From assembly GCF_018502625.1 (NCBI RefSeq), contig NZ_CP075566.1:1741001-1805000 (forward strand): a DNA stretch of 64,000 nucleotides, in the 5' to 3' direction. A model generated the notes under the pieces. That model was given only the letters and a program-made list of their open reading frames with translations, was not told where the DNA came from and ran no database searches. A program made the position numbers and the translations under genes. Of this stretch, positions 28,218-36,889 are shown in pieces. The number at the start of each line of letters is the position of its first letter. The stretch's first letter is position 1. Source of the DNA: Pseudomonas hormoni (GTDB taxonomy: Bacteria; Pseudomonadota; Gammaproteobacteria; Pseudomonadales; Pseudomonadaceae).

Positions 28218-29783
28218 CTATTGCCCGTCCACGAGGCGAGGCAGCTTCAACGGGTTGAAATCACGCAGTGCCTCAGGCAACAGCGCATCCGGAAAACCCT
28301 GATAAGCCACCGGACGCAAGAAGCGTTCGATCGACGTCATGCCCACCGAAGTGAAGCGGCTGTCCGAGGTGGCCGGGAACGGTCCGCCGTGAACGGTGGC
28401 GTACGTCACCTCCTGGGGATGGGCAAACGCATTGACGACGATGCGCCCGGTGCGGCGCTCCAGCACCGGCAGCAAGCGCCGAGCCAATGGCAAGTCGTTT
28501 TCTTCCAAGTGCAGGGCGGCGCTGAGCTGGCCTTCGAGCGAGCGAGCAACGGCGAGCAATTGAGCCTCATCCTCGACGGTCACCAGCAGGGCGGATGGAC
28601 CGAAGACCTCCTGCGAAAGTACCGCTTCGCTCAGGAAACGCTGGCCGTCGACCTCCAGCAGCGCCGACTGGCCGTCAAAGTCTGCGCTGGCCGCCGAGCC
28701 TTCGGCGACGCGGCGCGCACCGGCGTTCTCCATCGCAGCCAGACCCTTCAGGTAGGACGCATGAATCCCCGGCGTCAGCATCGTGCGCGCCGAGGCCTCG
28801 GCTACGCGTTTCACCATGGCGTCGCGCAGCGCTTCAAGACCGGCGCCTTTGATCGCGATCAGCAGGGCGGGCCTGAGGCAGGCTTGCCCGACATTGACCA
28901 GCATGCGCTCGATAAAGCCGTCACCTATCTGCACGCCACGTTCGGCCAATGCGGCGGGCAGGATGAACGTGGGGTTGATGCTGGTCATCTCGGTGAACAC
29001 CGGAATGGGATCGGGCCGTAGCTGCGCGCGGCGGTACAGCGCCATGCCTCCCTGTTCCGAACCGGTAAACGTCACGGCCTTGACCAGCGGATGATCGACC
29101 AGCGCTTCACCGATTGTGTTGCCGATGCCGCGCACCATCGAGAAAACACCCTCGTGCAGGCCATGGTCCTGCACCGCCTTTTGGATAGCCCGCGCCTGGA
29201 TTTCCGAAGCGCCCGGATGGGCGTTGTGCGCCTTCAGAATGACGGTCGCGCCAGCGGCCAGTGCCGATGCGGTGTCGCCACCGGCCACCGAATAGGCGAT
29301 CGGAAAGTTGCTCGCCCCGAAAATCGCCACCGGGCCGATGGCCATTTTTTGCAACCGATGGTCCATGCGTGGGCGAGGCTGACGATCAGGCTGCGCCGGA
29401 TCGATGGCCAGTTGCAGGAAGCGGCCTTTGCGCACGACCTCCGCGAATTGGCGAAACTGTGTGGCGGCCCTTGTGGCCTCGCCTTCCAGTTGCGCTTGCG
29501 GCAAGCCCGTTTCAAGCGCGGCCCGTGCTGCTAACGCTTCGCGGACTGCTTCGAGATTGTCGGCAATGCTGTCGAGAAACGCCGCGCGCACAGCGAGCGA
29601 GGTATGGCTGTAACTGTCGAACGCCTCGTCAGCGAGGGTGGCCGCCTGGTGGACTTGCGCCGCGCCCCCCAACGCAAAATCCGGTTCGATCAACGTGTTG
29701 GTGGCAGGGTTGAGCGCTTTCATCGTCCCTTCGGTTGCCGGGACATCGTGGGCGCCGATTATCAGGTTTCCTGTCAGTTTCAT
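28218..29783 (-). CDS. NADP-type aldehyde dehydrogenase (alpha-ketoglutaric semialdehyde dehydrogenase-like)
   Basis: 521 residues, longer than common ALDHs and matching the KGSADH group, which oxidises 2,5-dioxopentanoate to 2-oxoglutarate in sugar-acid and hydroxyproline pathways. Seen: GNLIIGAHDVPA start, FGASNFPIAYSVAGGDTASALAAG cofactor region (in part), FTGSEQGG, and the catalytic cysteine in NVGQACLRPALL (family consensus GQFCTRPG). No sugar-acid genes are adjacent, so the physiological aldehyde is uncertain. It starts 7 bases after the upstream cysteine hydrolase gene ends, so they form an operon. Confidence 0.85.
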   Translation of the reverse strand: MKLTGNLIIGAHDVPATEGTMKALNPATNTLIEPDFALGGAAQVHQAATLADEAFDSYSHTSLAVRAAFLDSIADNLEAVREALAARAALETGLPQAQLEGEATRAATQFRQFAEVVRKGRFLQLAIDPAQPDRQPRPRMDHRLQKMAIGPVAIFGASNFPIAYSVAGGDTASALAAGATVILKAHNAHPGASEIQARAIQKAVQDHGLHEGVFSMVRGIGNTIGEALVDHPLVKAVTFTGSEQGGMALYRRAQLRPDPIPVFTEMTSINPTFILPAALAERGVQIGDGFIERMLVNVGQACLRPALLIAIKGAGLEALRDAMVKRVAEASARTMLTPGIHASYLKGLAAMENAGARRVAEGSAASADFDGQSALLEVDGQRFLSEAVLSQEVFGPSALLVTVEDEAQLLAVARSLEGQLSAALHLEENDLPLARRLLPVLERRTGRIVVNAFAHPQEVTYATVHGGPFPATSDSRFTSVGMTSIERFLRPVAYQGFPDALLPEALRDFNPLKLPRLVDGQ

Positions 29784-29789
29784 CGGCGG

Positions 29790-30419
29790 TTATTCCTGCT
29801 GTGCCAGGGTGGCGACGAGTTCGTCCGTCGTCACAATGGCGTGGGCGAAGGTGGGGCCGTTCAGCTCGTGGGCGGCGTGCATCATTTCCGGGCGGAAGGC
29901 GGCAGTCGCATCGCGCACCAGGGTGACGTGGTAACCCAGTTCCGACGCATAGCGGGCAGTCGCTTCGATGCAGGTGTTGGCCAACAGGCCGACGATGATC
30001 ACGTGGGTGATGCCTTTCTGCTTGAGGCGAAAATCGAGGTCGGTATTGGCAAAACCGCTGGAGCCCCAATGTTCCTGAACGACGATGTCACCGTCCTTTG
30101 GCGCGAAATCCGGATGCCATTCGCCGCCCCATTCCCCGCGAGCGAAGTGGTGCATGTGCATGATCTTGCACTGGGTCGGCGTCGGATGGTCCCAGCCTTC
30201 GTAGTCGCCGTGTTCCCAGCGATGGTGCGGTACGATGACCACCGGAATGTTGTGGGCACGCACCGCGCGGTCGAGGGTGCGCAGGTTGTCGAGCAGGCCG
30301 ACTTGCTCGGCGATCGGTTTGATCAAGGGGAAGACCTTGCCGTTTTCCGACAGGAAATCGTTGTAGGGATCGACCAGCAGGTAGGCGGTCCTGTTGAGCG
30401 GATAAAGGGCGTTCGACAT
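29790..30419 (-). CDS. cysteine hydrolase, isochorismatase family
   Basis: 209 residues from the ATG at 30419 (ribosome site ggaga). Isochorismatase-like fold: catalytic Asp in AYLLVDPYNDF, catalytic Cys in LLANTCIEATARYASELGY (Cys in ANTCIEA). Members hydrolyse isochorismate, nicotinamide, ureidoacrylate or related amides. The Trp/His-rich middle (HHRWEHGDYEGWDHP) is typical of a subgroup of unknown substrate. Divergent from the HxlR gene; operon with the aldehyde dehydrogenase. Confidence 0.85.
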   Translation of the reverse strand: MSNALYPLNRTAYLLVDPYNDFLSENGKVFPLIKPIAEQVGLLDNLRTLDRAVRAHNIPVVIVPHHRWEHGDYEGWDHPTPTQCKIMHMHHFARGEWGGEWHPDFAPKDGDIVVQEHWGSSGFANTDLDFRLKQKGITHVIIVGLLANTCIEATARYASELGYHVTLVRDATAAFRPEMMHAAHELNGPTFAHAIVTTDELVATLAQQE

Positions 30420-30482
30420 GACGATGTTCTCCACGAAAAGTTGAGTGACCGGTGCCGGGGACTTGCCTGGGCATCTTGTTGA

Positions 30483-30495
30483 TATGATAATCATA
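30483..30495. promoter_or_regulatory. palindrome between hydrolase operon and HxlR gene
   Basis: tatgat-a-atcata, a perfect 13-base palindrome centred between the divergent genes (starts at 30419 and 30521). Best candidate for the HxlR operator. Confidence 0.5.
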
Positions 30496-30520
30496 GTAAC
30501 TGTGAAAGAGGCAAGTCCGT

Positions 30521-31030
30521 ATGTCGATAAATACCACTGTTCCCGACACCCTGTGCCCGATTTCCCGGGCCGAGGCGATCGTGGGCGACCGCTGGACCGT
30601 GCTGGTTCTGCGTGAGCTGATCATGGGGAGTCATCGGTACGACGAGATCCAGGCGCAGACCGGCGGCACCCCGCAAATGGTCGCCGCCCGCTTGAAGAAT
30701 CTGGAGGCTGACGGCCTGGTCGAACGCCGTCTCTACAACGAACGCCCGCCACGCTACGAATACCACCTGACCGAAAAAGGGCAGGCCTTTTACTCGGTGG
30801 TGCTGGCGCTGCGCGCCTGGGGGGAAACCTGGTGCAAGTCGCCGGAGGAAGGCCTGGCGGTGGTGTATACCCACAAAACCTGTGGCGAGCCCGCAGGATT
30901 AGGACCGCTTTGCGAACATTGCGGTGAGGTGTTGCGTCGGGATGAGCTGATCAGTGAGCAGAGCGAAGCCTACGCCGCAGAACGGCATACGCGGCGTGAG
31001 GCTTTCAAGGGGAGTCGAAGCCAAGCGTAA
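30521..31030 (+). CDS. HxlR-family transcriptional regulator
   Basis: 169 residues. Winged-helix core with the HxlR signature CPISRAEAIVGDRWTVLVLREL (Cys near residue 11, in part: GDRWTVLVLRELIMGSHRYDE) and RLKNLEADGLVERRLYNERPPRYEYHLT quoted in part. The C-terminal extension holds a CGEPAGLGPLCEHCG cluster with three cysteines, possibly metal- or redox-sensing, seen in a subset of the family. Divergent from the cysteine hydrolase/aldehyde dehydrogenase pair, which it probably controls. Confidence 0.9.
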   Translation: MSINTTVPDTLCPISRAEAIVGDRWTVLVLRELIMGSHRYDEIQAQTGGTPQMVAARLKNLEADGLVERRLYNERPPRYEYHLTEKGQAFYSVVLALRAWGETWCKSPEEGLAVVYTHKTCGEPAGLGPLCEHCGEVLRRDELISEQSEAYAAERHTRREAFKGSRSQA

Positions 31031-31044
31031 GGATGGTGTAACCA

Positions 31045-31072
31045 CCCTCCCTGCGCTTGCGAACGGGGAGGG
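31045..31072. terminator. hairpin between convergent genes
   Basis: ccctccc ... gggaggg with a 14-base loop, lying between the HxlR gene and the TonB receptor gene, which converge. No T run. Confidence 0.4.
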
Positions 31073-31095
31073 CGTTGATGAAATGATCAGCGGTG

Positions 31096-33531
31096 TTAGA
31101 ACTCCGGCGTGTATTTCACACTGAACATCACGTTGCGCGGATCACCGTAGTTGTTGTTGCCATTGATCTGGTTGTAGGCCGCCGTGAAGTAGGTCTTGTC
31201 AAACAGGTTGTTGGCGTTCATCGCCAGCTCGATTTCCGGCGTGAGCTGGTAGCCGACACGGGCGTTCCACACGGTGTAACCCGGTACGTTGACGGAGTGG
31301 TCGTAACCTATCGTGTGGGTTTGAGCAACGAAGCCCAGGCCAGTGCTGACACGGTTCCAGTCGCCGCTGAACTGGTAGTTGCCCCAGACGCGCAGCATGT
31401 GTTTCGGCGTCCACCAGCTGAAGACCTTGCCTTCGTTTTCCGGGTCCTTGATGTACTTGGTGGTGTTGTAGGTATAACCGGCAAACAGTTGCAGACCGTC
31501 CAGCACTTCGCCGCTGATTTCGGCGTCGAGACCCTGGCTGCGTACTTTGCCGGAGGCCTTCGAGCAGTACCAACCGTCGCAGATTTGCCCGCCGTCCGTA
31601 TCGAGAGTGGCACGGTTTTCCTGGTCGTAACGGAACAAAGCCAGGGACGTATTGACCCGACCGTCCATCAACTCGCCCTTGAGACCCACTTCGTAGTTAG
31701 TCCCGATAATCGGTTTGACGACCGAGCCACCTGTATCGCGTTCGGTTTGCGGTGTGAACACGTCGGTGTAGCTGGCATAGACCGCCCATTCGCGGCTCAG
31801 GTCATAGACGATGCCGGCGAAGGGTGTGACTTCGCCGTTTTCGTTGCTGGTGCTTTCAGGATCGGCGGTGATGCTGGTCGCGTCCTGGCGCCACGATTTG
31901 TAGCTGTAGTCGTACCAGCTGACCCGCGAGCCGAGCACCAGGGTCAACGGATCGATCGGCTTGACCCGCCAGCTGCCGTACAGGCCTTTTTGGCGGATGT
32001 CATATTTGCTCGGTGTCCCACGACCTCCGGGGCTATTGAGCAAACCGTCGTAACTGATTTCCGGACGATCGTGATCAATGTTGAATATATTGTCAGTGCT
32101 GTTATTGAAGGTCCGGGCGAATTTGTCATCCGAGGTGTACTTGGAGTAGTTGCCGCCAACCATGATTTCCTGCTGCATGGACAAGGCTTCGAATTTGCCG
32201 TTGAGGTTCATGTCCAGAGCGACTTTGGTGGAGTCCAGGTCAGTCACAAAGTCAGCGTATTGCACGCCGCTGCCATCGGCATTGATGCCGGTGCCGCTGG
32301 ATTGCACCCTCTGGTTCTTTGCCTTGTTGGTTTCAGTCATGCGCACAGCGCCGACCTTGAAGGCCCAATCGTCGTTGAAACGGTGTTCCAGGTCGGTGTA
32401 GAGCGTGGTGACATCGATATCCGAATGGTTCCACTTCGCCCCGGTGTACGTCTTGCGCGGCAGGTCGACGGGTTTGCCGTCGGCGTAGCGCGGGAAGCCG
32501 CGGACATTGGAGCGCGACTCGCCGTCGGACTGGCTGACTGCCAGGCCCAGGGTGGTGGCTTCGCTCAGATCGAAGTCCAGCGCGCCGTACAGCGAGGTGG
32601 TCTTGTACCATTCGGAATCGACGAACGAGTGGCTGTCGTCCTGGTCGGCCACCAGGCGTCCGCGCACGGTACCTGCCTGGTTCAGCGGCCCGCCGGCGTC
32701 CAGTTGCAGACCGTAGTGATCCCAGGAGCCGGCCTTGCCGGTGAGGGTGACGGTCGGTGCGTTCTGGCCGCGTTTGCGCACCAGGTTGACGGCGCCACCA
32801 GGGCTGCCGGTGCCTTGCAGCAAACCGGACGCGCCACGCAGCACTTCCATGCGATCAAAGAAAATCAGGTCCTGCGTGGCCCAGTTGCCCAGCGCGTAGG
32901 TGTTGCGCGGGATCGGCACGCCGTCGTATTGCCAGTCATCGATCTGGAAACCGCGGGAACTGAGGATCAAGCCTCTGCCGACGCCTTGAGCACCGACCAG
33001 GCCGGTGGTCTTGTTGGCCGCGTCCTTGAGATCGACGATATCCTGATCGTCCATTTGCTTGCGGGTCATCACCGTGACCGACTGCGGAATTTCCTTGAGG
33101 GTGTGGGTCCCCTTGCCAATGGTCACCGCCCGCGCGGCATAGGAGCCTGAGCCTTCGGTGGTGGCGTCGGTGCTGCGTTCGACGATGTTGGTAACGCCCA
33201 GTTGCATCGCTGCGCTGTTGTCCGCGGCTGGCTCGACGCTGAAGTTTCCTTGGCCGGTCACTCGCAGTTGTAGGCCGCTGCCCGCCAACGCCTTCTGCAT
33301 CGCCTGTTCCGCGGGCATCTGGCCGACCACCGCCGGCGCCTGTTTGCCCCGCACCAGCGAAGGCTCCAATGAAACGATATGGCCGCTCTGGCTGGCGATG
33401 GCATTCAACGTGCTGGCGAGTGGGCCGGCCGGCAAATTGAACGTCAGGTCTTGCGCCTGCGACAGGGTAGGGCTCGCCAGGGTTGCCAGGGCGACGGCGA
33501 CGGAAAGGGCATGGGGCCACGGGTTGAACAC
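31096..33531 (-). CDS. TonB-dependent siderophore receptor with N-terminal signalling domain
   Basis: 811 residues, FpvA/FoxA class. Signal peptide to about PTLSQA|QDL; STN (secretin/TonB short N-terminal) domain about residues 28-105, which contacts FecR; plug domain starting near GTHTLKEIPQSVTVMTRKQM with MEVLRGASGLLQGTGSPGG; then the 22-strand barrel ending in Phe (KYTPEF). It imports a ferric siderophore across the outer membrane using TonB energy and signals occupancy through the FecR/FecI pair just upstream. The siderophore cannot be told from sequence alone. Confidence 0.93.
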   Translation of the reverse strand: MFNPWPHALSVAVALATLASPTLSQAQDLTFNLPAGPLASTLNAIASQSGHIVSLEPSLVRGKQAPAVVGQMPAEQAMQKALAGSGLQLRVTGQGNFSVEPAADNSAAMQLGVTNIVERSTDATTEGSGSYAARAVTIGKGTHTLKEIPQSVTVMTRKQMDDQDIVDLKDAANKTTGLVGAQGVGRGLILSSRGFQIDDWQYDGVPIPRNTYALGNWATQDLIFFDRMEVLRGASGLLQGTGSPGGAVNLVRKRGQNAPTVTLTGKAGSWDHYGLQLDAGGPLNQAGTVRGRLVADQDDSHSFVDSEWYKTTSLYGALDFDLSEATTLGLAVSQSDGESRSNVRGFPRYADGKPVDLPRKTYTGAKWNHSDIDVTTLYTDLEHRFNDDWAFKVGAVRMTETNKAKNQRVQSSGTGINADGSGVQYADFVTDLDSTKVALDMNLNGKFEALSMQQEIMVGGNYSKYTSDDKFARTFNNSTDNIFNIDHDRPEISYDGLLNSPGGRGTPSKYDIRQKGLYGSWRVKPIDPLTLVLGSRVSWYDYSYKSWRQDATSITADPESTSNENGEVTPFAGIVYDLSREWAVYASYTDVFTPQTERDTGGSVVKPIIGTNYEVGLKGELMDGRVNTSLALFRYDQENRATLDTDGGQICDGWYCSKASGKVRSQGLDAEISGEVLDGLQLFAGYTYNTTKYIKDPENEGKVFSWWTPKHMLRVWGNYQFSGDWNRVSTGLGFVAQTHTIGYDHSVNVPGYTVWNARVGYQLTPEIELAMNANNLFDKTYFTAAYNQINGNNNYGDPRNVMFSVKYTPEF

Positions 33532-33633
33532 AGCGTTCTCCTGAAAATGTGGAAGTGTCAGGAGATAGGTGGGACGAGAAATGAAAACCGGACACGAATG
33601 AGAGCGATTTGCAAAAAAAACCTTCCGGCGGGG

Positions 33634-34602
33634 CTATTTCGCACGAATCAGCGTCAACCATGGGCTGTAGCGCTCCACGCGAATCGGCAGGGTTTCCGCC
33701 AGTGCCGTGAACACCCGATCCGGATCGTTCAACGGGAATACGCCCTGGACGCGCAAGCCGCGAACGTCGGGCGCCACGCGGACAAAGCCCCGGCTGTAAG
33801 GGCGTAGCGCGTCGACGACGTGTTCCAGTGGATCATCCAGCACATTCAATCTTCCGCTGAGCCAGTCGGCGCGATAACGCTGATCGCCGGCGAACGGTGC
33901 AATTTTCCCTTCATGCAGCAAGGCCGATTGACCTTCTTGAAGGGCAAGCGTCGTGCCATTGAACAGACGGGCTTCGACCGAATGCTGCAGCACCACGACG
34001 CGAGTCGCGTCGTGTTCCTGAGCCACCAGGAATCGGGTGCCCAGTGCACGTATTTCCCCCTGGGCGGTGCGCACGCGCAGCGGACGCTGGGGGTCGGCTG
34101 CGACCTGAATCACCAGTTCGCCGTGGCGCAGAATCACCAGCCTTTGCTTGTCATCGAAGCGCAGATCCACCGCGCTGTTGGCATTCAGGCTCAGGCGGCT
34201 GCCGTCGGCCAGCGTGAAGTCCTGACGCTGGCCGCGACCGGTGTGCAGATCCGCCAACAGCGAGTCACCCAACGGGCTGCGAATACCCAGCCACGCACCG
34301 CCACCCAGCAGGCCGAGGCCCGCGATCACGCGGAGCGCATCGCGGCGTGAACCGTGAGGCTGCAGCAGCAGTTGCCGCGCTTCGTCGGCCTGACCGGGCA
34401 GGCGTCGATCCAGGGCACGAATCGTGTTGAAGGACGCTCCGAGACGCTCCTGCAATGTGGCCCAGGCCCGGGCGTGTGCGGGATCCATCGCCAGCCATGC
34501 GTTGAACCGTTCTTGCAATGCGGCATCGGGCTTGCCGGCACGAAGGCTCACCATCCAGTCAATGGCCTGCTCGCTGACCGGATCGAGGCGCGGCGTGCTC
34601 AT
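33634..34602 (-). CDS. FecR-family anti-sigma regulator
   Basis: 322 residues from the ATG at 34602, which overlaps the sigma-factor stop (ATGA). DUF4880-type N-terminus (AIDWMVSLRAGKPDAALQERFNAWL, partly quoted: WMVSLRAGKPDAALQERF), a transmembrane segment near 88-105, FecR domain (FTLADGSRLSLNANSAVDLRF in part), and a C-terminal STN-like region that meets the receptor's signalling domain. It relays receptor occupancy across the inner membrane to the sigma factor. Position between fecI-like and receptor genes is standard. Confidence 0.92.
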   Translation of the reverse strand: MSTPRLDPVSEQAIDWMVSLRAGKPDAALQERFNAWLAMDPAHARAWATLQERLGASFNTIRALDRRLPGQADEARQLLLQPHGSRRDALRVIAGLGLLGGGAWLGIRSPLGDSLLADLHTGRGQRQDFTLADGSRLSLNANSAVDLRFDDKQRLVILRHGELVIQVAADPQRPLRVRTAQGEIRALGTRFLVAQEHDATRVVVLQHSVEARLFNGTTLALQEGQSALLHEGKIAPFAGDQRYRADWLSGRLNVLDDPLEHVVDALRPYSRGFVRVAPDVRGLRVQGVFPLNDPDRVFTALAETLPIRVERYSPWLTLIRAK

Positions 34603-35105
34603 GGCGCCGACTCGCTCAGATAGCACTGACACAATGCCTGTTTCATGTAGCGGCTGACCGTACGCTCCGACAGCCCCAGTTTTTGCGCAATCGCCACGTA
34701 GCTCAGACCGTCCAGCTGGCTGTAGAGGAACGTGGCCTTGACGACCATTGGCAAGCCGTCGAGCGCTCGGTCGATGGCAACCAGGGCTTCGATCAGTTGC
34801 AACTGTTCTTCAGGGGAGGGCGCGAACGCTTCGGGCAGCGTGGACAGGCGTTCGAGGTAGGCCAGTTCCAGCTTGCGCCGGCGATGACGGTCAAAGATCA
34901 GTCGTCGGGCAATGGTCGAGAGGTAAGCGCGAGGTTGTTCGATGCTGTCCGGGTCTACCCGGGCCGTCAGCATCTGGCAAAACGTATCGGCGGCGGTGTC
35001 CTCGGCGTCCGCGTGATTGCGCAGGCGCCGCTGGATATGCTGCAGCAGCCAGCGATGATGGTCGCTGAAAAAGAAGCCCAGCTTGCTGGTTGGAGGAGAT
35101 TGCAC
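34599..35105 (-). CDS. FecI-like ECF sigma factor
   Basis: 168 residues with sigma region 2 (ADAEDTAADTFCQMLTA) and region 4 (LPMVVKATFLYSQLDGLSYVAIAQKLGLSERTVSRYM in part). Starts with GTG at 35105; ggaaa lies upstream. It directs transcription of the downstream receptor gene when FecR is triggered. A possible Fur site lies just upstream. Confidence 0.92.
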   Translation of the reverse strand: MQSPPTSKLGFFFSDHHRWLLQHIQRRLRNHADAEDTAADTFCQMLTARVDPDSIEQPRAYLSTIARRLIFDRHRRRKLELAYLERLSTLPEAFAPSPEEQLQLIEALVAIDRALDGLPMVVKATFLYSQLDGLSYVAIAQKLGLSERTVSRYMKQALCQCYLSESAP

Positions 35106-35129
35106 CGGTTGGCTTTCCAGATGTTAGTG

Positions 35130-35148
35130 TGAATCGTTCTCAATACTA
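35130..35148 (-). promoter_or_regulatory. possible Fur box upstream of the sigma gene
   Basis: tattgagaacgattca on the minus strand resembles the tgataatgattctca type of Pseudomonas Fur sites but matches only in part. Placed 25-43 bases before the sigma start, as expected for iron control. Confidence 0.35.
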
Positions 35149-35278
35149 CCTGTGGCAAGATCGACACTGCAATCTCTGCGTTCGCCGATTGAAACGGGAG
35201 GAGGTTGTCTCAATGCCCGCCAGCGCCTCTTGATGTATCGTCTGCCCTCAAGGATTTGAGATCGTGCACGGAGCCCAC

Positions 35279-35731
35279 ATGACATTGACCGCCAAAACAC
35301 TGATCGAAATCGCGATGACCAACCCGGCCAACGCCAAGATTGTCCGGCGCTTGCCTGCACTCGGGCTGAGCCAGTGCATGCTGACGGCGGGCTGCCTGTT
35401 TCAGGCGGTGTGGAATCATCAGGCCGGCCGGCCTGCCGCGTGGGGCATCAAGGATTACGACGTGTTCTACTTTGATGAAGACGAATCCTGGGACGCCGAA
35501 AACGACGTCATCCTGGCGGCGCGAGCGCTCTTTCACGACCTCGACGCGACGATCGAAATCAAGAACCAGGCACGGGTTCATCGTTGGTACAAACAGCGAT
35601 TTGGCCAGGAGTATCCGCAGCTGCATTCGACAAAGGATGGCATCGATCGGTACCTGATTGCAGGGACGTGCATCGGCCTTGATGTGGTGAGCGGCGAGGT
35701 GTATGCGCCTAACGGTTTGAGCGTTTTCTAG
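35279..35731 (+). CDS. nucleotidyltransferase family protein, C-terminus short
   Basis: 150 residues from the ATG at 35279 (ggag ahead of it); an in-frame GTG lies at 35264. Resembles the NTP_transf_6 (PF06042) family: LTAGCLFQAVWNHQAGRP, GIKDYDVFYFDEDESWDAE with the acidic pair, QARVHRWYKQRFG and ATCIGL. Family members I recall run on for roughly 35 more residues after the EVYAPNGL segment; here the frame stops at once, beside a hairpin and low-complexity sequence, so the gene may be truncated. Function in the family is unproven. Confidence 0.75.
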   Translation: MTLTAKTLIEIAMTNPANAKIVRRLPALGLSQCMLTAGCLFQAVWNHQAGRPAAWGIKDYDVFYFDEDESWDAENDVILAARALFHDLDATIEIKNQARVHRWYKQRFGQEYPQLHSTKDGIDRYLIAGTCIGLDVVSGEVYAPNGLSVF

Positions 35732-35770
35732 ACACCCCCCTCTTTGGTGTCAAAGACCTTAGTCTTTGAC
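35731..35770. other. two overlapping hairpins after the nucleotidyltransferase gene
   Basis: gacacc ... ggtgtc (35731-35751) overlaps a perfect gtcaaagac-ctta-gtctttgac hairpin (35749-35770). They are mutually exclusive folds, attenuator- or terminator-like in look. Confidence 0.5.
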
Positions 35771-36003
35771 ATGCTCTTGCACCTGCCTTTAAAGCAGTTA
35801 AAGCCCGCTTTTGCTTGGAATTGCTCTTGCCTTGGTGTTCCTGATTCACCTCTATCTATGGCATACCCCGGGAGCCTTTTTTTTGGCCCGGCACTGGAGT
35901 ACTGGTCGATTGATTGGCAGAGGGCTAGCTGTAGGGCAGGAGGGCATGCCTGCCTCAAACGTGCTAAAGGATCGTGTTGCAAGCTGGTGCCGCCGAGCGA
36001 ATA
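35771..36003. other. non-coding junction region
   Basis: Low-quality frames only, with an 8-T run near 35880 and no recognisable gene. Together with the hairpins and the heptamer array it gives about 320 bases without a gene between two truncated-looking or accessory genes. Confidence 0.4.
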
Positions 36004-36055
36004 TACCCGCTACCCGCTACCCGCTACCCGCTACCCGCTACCCGCTACCCGCTAC
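36004..36055. repeat. heptanucleotide tandem repeat (tacccgc)7
   Basis: Seven exact copies of tacccgc plus tac. The stop codon (TAG, 36052-36054 complement) of the HTH gene falls in the last partial unit, so the array begins exactly where that gene ends. Confidence 0.95.
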
Positions 36056-36534
36056 TCACTGTCACCGGCATTGGCGCCAGTCTCATCCGCATACCAAAAC
36101 CGACCCACAGTCGACTTCGGCATCCCCAGCATTTTCACCACCTCAACCTGCTTATACCCTTCGTTTTTCAACTTCAGAACAGCCTCCCGCTTTCTCTCTG
36201 AATCTTCCATTTGGGGCGACTTCAGCTTCTTTGGTTTATCGGGGAGCAGTTCGTCTAGAAGCGCCAATTCCTCAAGTTCTTGGAGGGCGGTCTGCAGGAT
36301 TTCGCGTGCTGATTTGTGTTCGTACGACGCTTGAACAAGGGCAAGGAAGGTCACGGGATTGAGACTCAACGCTGCGGCTAGATCTTGATGAACCTCCAAC
36401 GAGGCGGATGTTTTGACGGCTTCGAGTTGGCTGATGTGCGAATGCGCCACTCGTACTGCGATGTCCTGCTGTAACAATCCACGACGCGTTCGAACGAATT
36501 GCAGCATTGCCGCGTACGCCATCCGTAATGACAT
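36052..36534 (-). CDS. helix-turn-helix regulator with two DNA-binding segments
   Basis: 160 residues. N-terminal XRE-like HTH at about 10-60 (RTRRGLLQQDIAVRVAHSHISQLEAVK in part: LLQQDIAVRVAHSHISQLE), a linker, then a Lys-rich stretch and a second, resolvase/Hin-like HTH at about 115-150 (REAVLKLKNEGYKQVEVVKMLGMPKSTVGRFW in part: YKQVEVVKMLGMPKSTVGRF). Good ribosome site (ggagg). Related proteins occur scattered in Pseudomonas accessory regions; target unknown. Confidence 0.75.
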   Translation of the reverse strand: MSLRMAYAAMLQFVRTRRGLLQQDIAVRVAHSHISQLEAVKTSASLEVHQDLAAALSLNPVTFLALVQASYEHKSAREILQTALQELEELALLDELLPDKPKKLKSPQMEDSERKREAVLKLKNEGYKQVEVVKMLGMPKSTVGRFWYADETGANAGDSE

Positions 36535-36889
36535 GTGATCAGTCCTCCGTAAACCGAACGGTATGACTGTTTGCTACTTCCCACTCAAATCTATATATTG
36601 AAACAGTTGGGACTTTCTGGGAGTGCCACATTAGAAATGGACGCTTTTCTCCCGTTGAACCTAGGTTTGATGCGACTTGGACATGCAGCCCGGACATTCA
36701 ACTCGGAGACTGCTTGGGCTTTCATCTGAGGGGATGGACTGACAGGTCTCACGTAGAGGGAGAGAAGCCACTTGAGGGGACGGGCTCCACCTAAAGGTAC
36801 GGGTTTCAAAAGAAGGAATGCGCTCCATTTAAGGGGATGGCTTTCGCTCGAACAATTTATTTGTATTGCCACACCAGTGAGGATGCACA
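36535..36889. other. intergenic region with degenerate direct repeats
   Basis: About 355 bases. From about 36717 to 36850 a loose unit recurs five or six times at 25-35-base spacing: gaggggatgga, gagggagagaag, gaggggacgggctcc, aaaggtacgggtttc, agaaggaatgcgctcc, aaggggatggctttc. No protein-like frame. Role unknown. Confidence 0.5.

Noticed and set aside
31093..33150. 685-codon open frame antisense to the TonB receptor
   Set aside because: Its codons are the shadow of a GC-rich receptor gene with clear family motifs on the other strand; no motif of its own.
36717..36850. Possible CRISPR-like array
   Set aside because: Repeat units are too degenerate and spacing too irregular; no cas genes in the window.
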